Assembly (NCBI GenBank): GCA_964643615.1
Contig: CAZXTR010000021.1
Coordinates: forward strand, 1-15,580
DNA: 15,580 bases
Origin: CAZXTR01 sp964643615
GTDB taxonomy: Bacteria; Pseudomonadota; Alphaproteobacteria; CAAHEQ01; UBA3637
Direction of reading: 5' to 3'
Shown here one piece after another: positions 7,929 to 13,244 of the stretch (position 1 is its first letter; each line of letters opens with the position of its first letter). Both the position numbers and the translations under genes were made by a program. Under the pieces are notes generated by a model. The model was not told where the DNA came from. It saw only the letters and a program-made list of their open reading frames with translations, and searched no databases.

Positions 7929-7949
7929 CTTTATATGAAAGGAATGAAT

Positions 7950-8654
7950 ATGTTGAGAGAAATTGTTTTTGATACAGAAACTACAGGATTGAATCCTTTA
8001 TCTGGAGATAAGATTGTTGAAATTGGAGCTATTGAATTAATTAATCATGTACGAACGGGGAAAACATATCACCAATATATAAATCCATTACGTTCTATGA
8101 GTAAGGAAGTTATTGCTGTGCACGGTTTAACAGAGTTATTTTTATCTGATAAACCTATTTTCAAAGAGATTTGTGATGATTTTTTAACATTTATTAGCTC
8201 AGATTCAAAACTTATAGCCCATAATGCTTCATTTGATATGTCTTTTTTGAATTATGAATTAAAAATTGCTGGTTATGAAGAAATTTCTACTGATAGGGTT
8301 GTTGATACTTTTATTATAGCAAAAAAGAAATTCCCAGGTATGCGTGTCAATTTAGATGAGTTATGTCGTCGTTTTCACATTGATAATTCTGCACGAACTG
8401 TTCACGGTGCTTTATTAGACGCTGAATTGTTATCAGATGTTTATTTAGAATTATTAGGCGGTAAAGAACCTTCTTTTTTACAAACAAATCCAATAAAAAA
8501 TTCAACAGAGGAAAATATTTCTTTTATAAATTATAAACCAAAAGAAGCTCGTGTTTTTGAAATTCCCACTCAAGATTTAGAAAATCATTTAAAATTTATT
8601 CAGAACTTAAAAAATCCAATTTGGTTAAAAGGGGAAAAAAATGTTGAAAAATAA
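7950..8654 (+). CDS. dnaQ: DNA polymerase III subunit epsilon (3'-5' proofreading exonuclease)
   Basis: Proofreading subunit of the replicative polymerase. The 234 residues fit the family. The DEDDh exonuclease motifs are intact: FDTETTG (D8, E10), AHNASFD (D96), and HGALLDAELL (H152, D157, the H-x4-D spacing of DnaQ). The C-terminal tail, ending LENHLKFIQNLKNPIW, resembles the segment that contacts the polymerase alpha subunit in alphaproteobacterial epsilon. The ATG at 7950 is chosen because AAAGGA at 7938-7943 is six bases upstream and the protein then starts MLREIVFDTETTGL; the ATGs at 7935 and 7944 lie too close to or inside that site. It sits directly beside the putative origin and overlaps the next gene by 14 bases. 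Confidence 0.95.
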   Translation: MLREIVFDTETTGLNPLSGDKIVEIGAIELINHVRTGKTYHQYINPLRSMSKEVIAVHGLTELFLSDKPIFKEICDDFLTFISSDSKLIAHNASFDMSFLNYELKIAGYEEISTDRVVDTFIIAKKKFPGMRVNLDELCRRFHIDNSARTVHGALLDAELLSDVYLELLGGKEPSFLQTNPIKNSTEENISFINYKPKEARVFEIPTQDLENHLKFIQNLKNPIWLKGEKNVEK

Positions 8655-9114
8655 AATACTTTATAGTTTTTTGACGATTTTTTTTATCGGGAATACATAT
8701 GCCCAAATAGTGGATATAATTGGTAATATTGGTGTTTCAGGTACCATAATAAAACAAGACGTTGAAAATGTTAATCATATGAATAAGTCTTTTTTAACGA
8801 CACAAACTTTTCAAGCATATCAAACAAAAATTATGACGATTAAGCTGGATTATTTTGGTAATTATAAAGCTATCCCTAAAAGTAATTTGACTGTAGGTGG
8901 AATGACTATTATATTTTCCCCATCAAACGATGGTAAGTATTACATTGCTCAATCTCAAAATATAAATAAAAATATGTGTGCAGATATTATCGCAAGCGGG
9001 GATGACACAGGATTGGTTTTTGTGGAAGTAAAAGGTAAAAAGTATTCTTTAATTGAAGCCCATCAAAAATCATCAGAGATATGCACATCTTTAATGTCTT
9101 TTTATTATCAATAA
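8641..9114 (+). CDS. Exported protein of unknown function
   Basis: Not recognised. The 157-residue product has a typical Sec signal peptide: MLKNK, a hydrophobic core, then NTYA followed by Q at residue 22, so cleavage is expected after A21. The mature part (about 136 residues) has no membrane segment. It contains just two cysteines, in KNMCADI and SEICTSL near the C-terminus, which could form a disulfide in the periplasm. The NMCADIIASG and VEVKGKKYSLI patterns recall the C-terminal half of pilin-like proteins, but the N-terminus is not a prepilin leader, so this is only a weak hint. The ribosome binding site AAGGGG precedes the ATG, which lies inside the last codons of dnaQ, so translation is probably coupled to dnaQ. 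Confidence 0.75.
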   Translation: MLKNKILYSFLTIFFIGNTYAQIVDIIGNIGVSGTIIKQDVENVNHMNKSFLTTQTFQAYQTKIMTIKLDYFGNYKAIPKSNLTVGGMTIIFSPSNDGKYYIAQSQNINKNMCADIIASGDDTGLVFVEVKGKKYSLIEAHQKSSEICTSLMSFYYQ

Positions 9115-9179
9115 TTTTTTTCATACTTTAAAAAGATCTTTCAGATCATTTAAACAAGTTTCTTTTTTTTATCATATAG

Positions 9180-9206
9180 TTATAAAAAAATCTTCTTTTT
9201 TTATAA
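9180..9206. repeat. AT-only 11-bp inverted repeat
   Basis: TTATAAAAAAA (9180-9190) and TTTTTTTATAA (9196-9206) are perfect reverse complements around the loop TCTTC. The stem is entirely A-T. It stands between the exported-protein gene and the parS-like sites. It could end transcription from dnaQ weakly in either direction, or melt easily as DNA. Confidence 0.4.
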
Positions 9207-9213
9207 AAGGTTC

Positions 9214-9242
9214 TTTACAAAAAGATTTTTATTCGTTAAAAC
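9214..9242 (+). promoter_or_regulatory. Possible rsmG-parA-parB promoter
   Basis: TTTACA (9214-9219, 5 of 6) and TAAAAC (9237-9242, 4 of 6) are 17 bases apart. The predicted start near 9249 falls in the first parS-like palindrome, so ParB binding there could repress its own operon (inference). Confidence 0.33.
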
Positions 9243-9243
9243 A

Positions 9244-9259
9244 TGTTTCATATGAAACA
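9244..9259. promoter_or_regulatory. parS-like ParB-binding site 1
   Basis: TGTTTCATATGAAACA is a perfect 16-bp palindrome matching the widespread parS consensus TGTTTCACGTGAAACA at 14 of 16 positions; only the central CG is replaced by TA. It lies just upstream of rsmG-parA-parB and about 1.4 kb from the putative origin, where parS sites are expected. The central change is unusual, so binding by this ParB is inferred. Confidence 0.62.
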
Positions 9260-9275
9260 AAAAAAACAAAAAGGC

Positions 9276-9289
9276 GTTTCACATGGAAC
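9276..9289. promoter_or_regulatory. parS-like site 2, overlapping the rsmG start codon
   Basis: GTTTCACATGGAAC matches the core parS GTTTCACGTGAAAC at 12 of 14 positions. Its left half-site GTTTCAC is perfect, and the right half has two changes. The rsmG ATG is bases 9283-9285, inside the site. Its centre is 31 bp from that of site 1, close to three helical turns, so both would face the same side of the DNA. Likely a second, weaker ParB site. Confidence 0.45.
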
Positions 9290-9885
9290 AATTTGAATTT
9301 TTTTCTGTAAAAATTGAAAAAAAATTGAGAAAATATGAAGAAATTATAAAAAAATGGCAAAAAAGTGTTAATCTAGTGAGTCGAAATGATGTTTTGAATA
9401 TTTGGGTGCGTCATATTGTAGATTCTGCGCAATTGTATCCCTTTTTAGATGGTTTGGGTTATAGTGTGGTGGATATGGGGTCAGGGGCGGGGTTCCCAGG
9501 TTTGGTTTTAGCTATTATAGACCAGGAAAAAAAAGGTGGGCGTTATTTTACATTAATTGAAAGTGATAAGAAAAAGGTTTTGTTTTTAGAAGAGGTTGTT
9601 CGTCTTTTAAAACTTCAAAATGTAACAGTATCTTGTCAAAGAATAGAGAAAATAAGCATCCCGATAGTTGATGTTGTTTTGGCTAGAGGTTTAGCATCTT
9701 TGGCGGATTTAATATCTTTGTCAAAACATTTTTGGGGGGTATCAACACATGGCTTGTTTTTAAAAGGGAAGGGGGTTTACTTAGAAATGAGCTCTATTCC
9801 AAGTTACTTTGAATGTCAAAATTATCCTTCAAAAACCTCAAAAGACGGTGTTATTGTGAATATGTTTTTTAAAAATAAGGGTTAA
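9283..9885 (+). CDS. rsmG: 16S rRNA (guanine-N7) methyltransferase RsmG
   Basis: Methylates N7 of the 16S rRNA guanine corresponding to E. coli G527, using S-adenosylmethionine. The 200-residue length fits. Family motifs visible are the leading KYEEIIKKWQKSVNLVS, the strongly conserved WVRHIVDSAQL, the SAM-binding VVDMGSGAGFPGLVLAI, the acidic-turn region LIESDKKKVLFLEEVVR, and VVLARGLASL with FLKGKG near the end. The ATG at 9283 has AAAAAGG upstream and is embedded in a parS-like sequence. Only two bases separate its stop from parA. rsmG-parA-parB is a classic order near bacterial origins; the mnmG gene usually just upstream is not here. Confidence 0.95.
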   Translation: MEQFEFFSVKIEKKLRKYEEIIKKWQKSVNLVSRNDVLNIWVRHIVDSAQLYPFLDGLGYSVVDMGSGAGFPGLVLAIIDQEKKGGRYFTLIESDKKKVLFLEEVVRLLKLQNVTVSCQRIEKISIPIVDVVLARGLASLADLISLSKHFWGVSTHGLFLKGKGVYLEMSSIPSYFECQNYPSKTSKDGVIVNMFFKNKG

Positions 9886-9887
9886 AA

Positions 9888-10679
9888 ATGAAAGAATTTC
9901 ATCAACGTGTCTTTTCTATTGCTAATCAAAAAGGGGGTGTTGGTAAAACAACAACAGCTGTTAATTTAGCTACAGCTATCTCGTCTTTAAAAAAAAAGGT
10001 TTTATTGATGGATTTAGACGCTCAAGGGAATGCAACTATCAGTTTAGGAGTATCTCGTAAGGGAAAAACACATACAGCTTATACTGTGTTGACAGGACAA
10101 GATTCAATAGAAAATGCTTTAGTGGAAACGGCCATCCCTTATTTATATGTATTACCTTCCGCGTGTGAATTGTTGGGGTTGGATATTGAATTAGCAAATG
10201 TTGAAAAGCCTCAATTTTTTTTAAAAAATGCTTTAAAAAATTTAGATATAGATTATGTTTTTATTGATTGTCCTCCGGCGGTTGGATTGACAACGATTAA
10301 TGCTTTAGTAGCTTCAGACGCTGTTATTGTGCCGATTCAATGTGAATATTTAGCATTGGAAGGAGTAGCTGATCTAATTAAAACTATTGAACGTGTAAAA
10401 AGAAATTTCAATTCTGATTTAAGTTTGCATGGTGTTTTATTAACAATGTACGATAAGCGTAGTCGTTTATCTGAATCTGTAGCTCAAGATGTCCGGCAAT
10501 TTTTTAGTGATAAGGTTTATCACACTATTATTCCTAGAAATGTACGGATTCCAGAGGCTCCGTCGCATAGTAAGCCTGTGTTGTTATATGATTGGAAATG
10601 TGTGGGTGCTCAAGCCTATATTCATCTTGCAGCTGAGTTTTTAAAAAGAGAAAGGGAGTTATTGAAAAATGGAAAATAA
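9888..10679 (+). CDS. parA: Chromosome partitioning ATPase ParA
   Basis: ATPase that binds nucleoid DNA and moves ParB-parS complexes, so segregating the newly replicated origin. It is 263 residues long. It starts directly with the deviant Walker A KGGVGKTT (residues 15-22, signature lysine K15), without the N-terminal helix-turn-helix of plasmid ParA proteins, which marks it as the chromosomal type. Walker A' LLMDLDAQGNAT and Walker B VFIDCPPAVGLTTINAL follow, then VPIQCEYLALEGVADL. It lies two bases after rsmG and overlaps parB by 11 bases, so the three genes are probably one transcript with coupled translation. Confidence 0.97.
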   Translation: MKEFHQRVFSIANQKGGVGKTTTAVNLATAISSLKKKVLLMDLDAQGNATISLGVSRKGKTHTAYTVLTGQDSIENALVETAIPYLYVLPSACELLGLDIELANVEKPQFFLKNALKNLDIDYVFIDCPPAVGLTTINALVASDAVIVPIQCEYLALEGVADLIKTIERVKRNFNSDLSLHGVLLTMYDKRSRLSESVAQDVRQFFSDKVYHTIIPRNVRIPEAPSHSKPVLLYDWKCVGAQAYIHLAAEFLKRERELLKNGK

Positions 10680-11577
10680 AATAGGGCTAGGTAAAGGTTT
10701 AAGCGCAATTATGGGTGAAATAGAATCAGAAATCATCCATTCTCGTCCTTTAGGTGCACAATTAGAACAAGTTGCAACTGTGGAAAAAATGCCGTTGGAT
10801 AAATTAATTCCAGGACAATATCAACCGCGTCAAACATTTAAGGAAGAAGAGCTGGCTGATTTAGTTTCTTCTATTAAAAACAAAGGTGTTTTACAGCCGT
10901 TACTGGTTCGTAAAAAAGCGGGAAAAGAAGATTTTTATGAAATCATTGCTGGCGAAAGACGTTGGCGTGCTTCTCGTCAAGCTGGATTGGAGGAAGTGCC
11001 TGTAATTATTAAAGATTTTTCTGACAAAGAAACATTGGAAGTTGCGTTGATTGAAAATTTACAACGCCAAGATCTAAATCCTTTAGAAGAAGCGCAAGGT
11101 TATCTTCGTTTATTAAAAGAATTTAATCATACACAAGAAGGTTTAGCTTCGGTCGTTGGGAAAAGCAGGCCATATGTTGCAAATATGATGCGTTTGTTGG
11201 GATTGCCTGAATCGGTTAAACAATATCTTGAACAAGGAGTCCTGTCTGCTGGGCATGCACGGGCGTTATTGAATTCTAAAAATCCAGAAAAATTAGCTAA
11301 AAAAGTGATAGATCAAGGATTAAATGTTCGACAAACAGAGCATTTAGCTGTTATTGAAGGTGAAAAAAAACAACGAGAGTCGAAAACCATTTCTGTTGGG
11401 GGGCGTAAAGATAGTGATATTATGGCGGTTGAAGCAGAATTATCAACTCTTTTAAAAACAACTGTGAATATTAAATGGTCAGGGCGTAATGGTAAAATTA
11501 CAATCGATTGTAATAGTTTAGAAAAATTAGATCAAATTTTGCAACGTTTAACAACAGGTGGTGCGCTTATTGATTAA
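10669..11577 (+). CDS. parB: Chromosome partitioning protein ParB (CTPase clamp)
   Basis: Binds parS and spreads as a CTP-dependent sliding clamp. It is 302 residues long. The N-terminal ParA-interacting motif is IGLGKGLSAIMGE. The CTP-binding domain has PGQYQPRQTF, VLQPLLVRKK and the arginine motif GERRWRA (residues 95-101), followed by ENLQRQDLNPLEEAQGY. The parS-reading helix-turn-helix is TQEGLASVVGKSRPYVANMM (from about residue 155). The C-terminal segment (about 250-300) is the dimerisation domain. It overlaps the parA end by 11 bases. The two parS-like sites just upstream of rsmG are probable targets. An AGCGCA/TGCGCT inverted pair straddles the stop (11562-11588) but has no T-run, so no terminator is claimed. 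Confidence 0.97.
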   Translation: MENKIGLGKGLSAIMGEIESEIIHSRPLGAQLEQVATVEKMPLDKLIPGQYQPRQTFKEEELADLVSSIKNKGVLQPLLVRKKAGKEDFYEIIAGERRWRASRQAGLEEVPVIIKDFSDKETLEVALIENLQRQDLNPLEEAQGYLRLLKEFNHTQEGLASVVGKSRPYVANMMRLLGLPESVKQYLEQGVLSAGHARALLNSKNPEKLAKKVIDQGLNVRQTEHLAVIEGEKKQRESKTISVGGRKDSDIMAVEAELSTLLKTTVNIKWSGRNGKITIDCNSLEKLDQILQRLTTGGALID

Positions 11578-11639
11578 ATTGGAGCGCAAATAGCTTATAT
11601 ATTACCTATTTTTATACCATTTTTTACATGTTATTTTTC

Positions 11640-11655
11640 TGTAATACGTATTACA
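11640..11655. repeat. 16-bp perfect palindrome downstream of parB
   Basis: TGTAATACGTATTACA is identical on both strands. It shares the outer TGT...ACA and the central ACGT with canonical parS but differs at six internal positions. It could be a repressor operator or a diverged ParB-type site; no neighbouring promoter decides this. Confidence 0.45.
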
Positions 11656-11825
11656 AACAGCTATAAGATATTGCCCATTTTAGTATTGCTCAAAGTATGT
11701 AAGAAATAGGTTAGGTTGAGAGAACCAACTTTAAAATAAAACAAATAAAAAGTATTTTTTAATTTAATTTTTCATATTAAAAAACAGAAGGTTTTAGTTT
11801 TAAACTTAATAAAGGGGGTGGCTTT

Positions 11826-12091
11826 GTGAGAACTCTTTATATTGGTGGTAAGTGGTATTGTTACGACATGTTGTTTGATGCCATTCTTTTGTGTGTTAGA
11901 TCTCGACAATATTTTACTCAATACGAATGAACTGGTTTTATTTCTTTTGTTTATTATTTAGAAAAAGAGCGAACAATTCATCTGTTTGTTTATGGTTTAT
12001 TGACGAAGATAAACGCCAAACCATTCGTTTTCTAATGTTCTCTTCTAGTTTAAATCACTTTCGGGTCTTTCTGTTGGTACGTCTTGGATAA
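11826..12091 (+). pseudogene. Possible gene remnant or pair of tiny overlapping ORFs
   Basis: A GTG at 11826, preceded by the strong AAAGGGGGTG element, opens a 34-residue frame (MRTLYIGGKWYCYDMLF...) ending at TGA 11928-11930. That TGA overlaps by 4 bases the ATG (11927) of a 54-residue frame (MNWFYFFCLLFRKRANN... to ...VFLLVRLG, stop 12089-12091). Alternatively, if the TGA is a point mutation, the first frame continues without a break to TAA at 12033-12035 (69 codons). No family recognised. The ribosome-binding-like element combined with early stops suggests a decayed gene, but two coupled micro-ORFs are possible. Confidence 0.3.
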
Positions 12092-12210
12092 ACACAATAT
12101 TAGGAAACTATCTTTGTTAAAAAAGAAATTTGTGAAACATTTTTTTATCAACTAAAAACACAGGGCATAAATAAATTGTCCCGTTAAAAACTATATGTGT
12201 TTATATATTT

Positions 12211-12309
12211 TTAGTAAAAATAAGGAAGCGCAGCTAATAATAATATCGATAAAATGCATATAAAGGCTAATAAATGATTTTTTTCGAAGATTTTAGATAA
12301 TTTTTCCAT
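12211..12309 (-). CDS. 32-residue single-helix membrane peptide downstream of the pilin gene
   Basis: A small ORF of 32 residues starting MEKLSKIFEKNH and followed by one hydrophobic helix (LLAFICILSILLLAALPYFY) that runs to the C-terminus. The ribosome binding site AGGGAG is five bases before the ATG, and the gene begins 24 bases after the pilin stop on the same strand, so it looks like the second gene of a pilin transcript. The amphipathic charged N-terminus and single helix fit a small membrane-bound accessory peptide or a type I toxin-like peptide; neither can be decided from sequence. No homolog recognised. Confidence 0.5.
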   Translation of the reverse strand: MEKLSKIFEKNHLLAFICILSILLLAALPYFY

Positions 12310-12333
12310 TTTTTCTCCCTTTTTGTTATCTTT

Positions 12334-13041
12334 TTAAGAATCTATAGAGCTTTCAACACAAACGCCTTGGTTGCATATTCCGTTTGTGTTGTTAATAGTG
12401 GTGCAGTCTTCTCCATTGTTTGTTTCTAACACCTCCCCCGTTATAGGATCTCTTTGCTCCACAATACAAACACCCTTAGAACATCCTATATAACAGTATG
12501 GACATTGAGAATTATTATCTATGCACGTCCCTTCTGGATTTTTCGTTGTGCAACCAGAGCAAGTATTGCGTCCGCTACCATTATTCTCCGAAGATTGTCC
12601 TTCTCCATTATCAACAGCCTCTCCTGGAGCGCCCATAAAAAAAATGGTGAATGTCAACGTGCTATTTATACATTCAGATGACGTGTCTGCAATAACCGTT
12701 GTTAAACGCAAAGCTTGACATACTTCATCTGAAAGGCCTGTGTATTCCACAATAAATTGAGAAGAGTTTGATTTTCTAGTTGATACGTTAACCCCATTTA
12801 GTGTTGTATCGTTGAACCCTGCAAGTTTAATACCCTCTCCTTCAAGGAGGTGAACAAATCGAGATAAGGACATTGACTGTATTGCCGATGTGCGCGCCAG
12901 TAAATCTTTAATTAACACATTAACCTTGTTTTTGTGTGTTGCTGCTTGATAGCCTAACAAGCTCCCTATTGTAAGGATTCCCATAATGGCTAGAACGGCT
13001 AACATTTCAATCATAGAACGACCAAATTGAGTTTTTTTCAT
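12334..13041 (-). CDS. Type IV pilin-like protein with cysteine-rich C-terminal domain
   Basis: A 235-residue prepilin. The leader MKKTQFG is short and basic, with cleavage expected after G7. The mature N-terminus RSMIEMLAVLAIMGILTIGS has the invariant glutamate at position +5 and then a hydrophobic helix continuing to LLGYQAATHKNK. This GRSMIEML variety is one I recall from AT-rich gut and host-associated alphaproteobacteria. A pilin globular region follows (to about residue 140; two cysteines at VCQAL and SECIN), then a Gly/Ser/Asn linker (GEGQSSENNGSGRN). A C-terminal domain holds ten cysteines in about 70 residues (TCSGC, GTC, SQCPYC, IGCSKGVC, EDC, GIC, GVC), likely disulfide-bonded and surface-exposed. 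The ribosome binding site is AAGGAAG. No prepilin peptidase or pilus ATPase lies nearby. Confidence 0.82.
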   Translation of the reverse strand: MKKTQFGRSMIEMLAVLAIMGILTIGSLLGYQAATHKNKVNVLIKDLLARTSAIQSMSLSRFVHLLEGEGIKLAGFNDTTLNGVNVSTRKSNSSQFIVEYTGLSDEVCQALRLTTVIADTSSECINSTLTFTIFFMGAPGEAVDNGEGQSSENNGSGRNTCSGCTTKNPEGTCIDNNSQCPYCYIGCSKGVCIVEQRDPITGEVLETNNGEDCTTINNTNGICNQGVCVESSIDS

Positions 13042-13194
13042 TGCAACTTCCTTTCTTTGTTTCTACTTTGAAAGAAAAAAAAAGGAAAGTCAAGAATTTA
13101 TCTTGTTTTTTTTTACAAATTGGATAAAATAATTAGAGATGTGATGTTCTGTGTTGTTGTTATGTTAAATAAGTAATTACTTTGTAATTTCCTG

Positions 13195-13223
13195 TTGACT
13201 TTTATGATAAAAGGTGTTAAGCC
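13195..13223 (+). promoter_or_regulatory. Possible promoter of the coiled-coil/mazEF operon
   Basis: TTGACT (13195-13200) is a good -35 element, but the hexamer 17 bases on, TAAGCC (13218-13223), is poor. The 12-bp palindrome AAGTAATTACTT (13171-13182) lies just upstream. Promoter position is uncertain. Confidence 0.25.
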
Positions 13224-13244
13224 TGTTAAAACAAGGAGTTGCTT

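Larger units (their letters stand above)
7606..7934. other. Putative chromosomal replication origin (oriC)
   Basis: This stretch has no credible gene and is dense in DnaA-box-like 9-mers. On the plus strand: TTATTCACA at 7607-7615 and 7712-7720, TTATCCACA at 7764-7772 and 7874-7882, and TAATCCACA at 7773-7781 and 7883-7891. On the minus strand: TTATCCACA at 7816-7824 and CTATCCACA at 7677-7685. Three are perfect consensus boxes and the others differ by one base. Between the first two boxes, 7628-7664 is almost purely A and T, a candidate unwinding element. dnaQ follows directly and parA-parB lie about 2 kb downstream, the expected setting for an alphaproteobacterial origin. Function is inferred, not shown. 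Confidence 0.82.
11578..12210. other. Gene-poor stretch after parB
   Basis: 633 bases without a convincing gene. It contains a perfect 16-bp palindrome (11640-11655); an AT-rich inverted repeat TTTTTTAAT/ATTAAAAAA (11755-11763, 11776-11784); a strong purine-rich ribosome-binding-like element AAAGGGGGTG (11811-11820); and two very short overlapping frames (11826-11930 and 11927-12091). No tRNA, rRNA or well-known small RNA pattern was recognised. The second half may be a decayed gene. Confidence 0.5.

Noticed and set aside
9138..9150. GATCTTTCAGATC hairpin as a terminator after the exported-protein gene
   Set aside because: The stem is only five base pairs, with no immediate T-run. T-rich tracts are everywhere in this interval.
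11928..11930. TGA read as tryptophan (recoded genetic code), joining the frames at 11826-12035
   Set aside because: TGA is used as the stop of the coiled-coil gene, overlapping the mazE start. TGG is used for tryptophan elsewhere, and no full-length gene needs TGA read-through.
12454..12718. Plus-strand frames within the pilin gene
   Set aside because: They are antisense to a gene with a clear prepilin leader, ribosome binding site and Cys-rich domain, and they show no protein-like pattern of their own.
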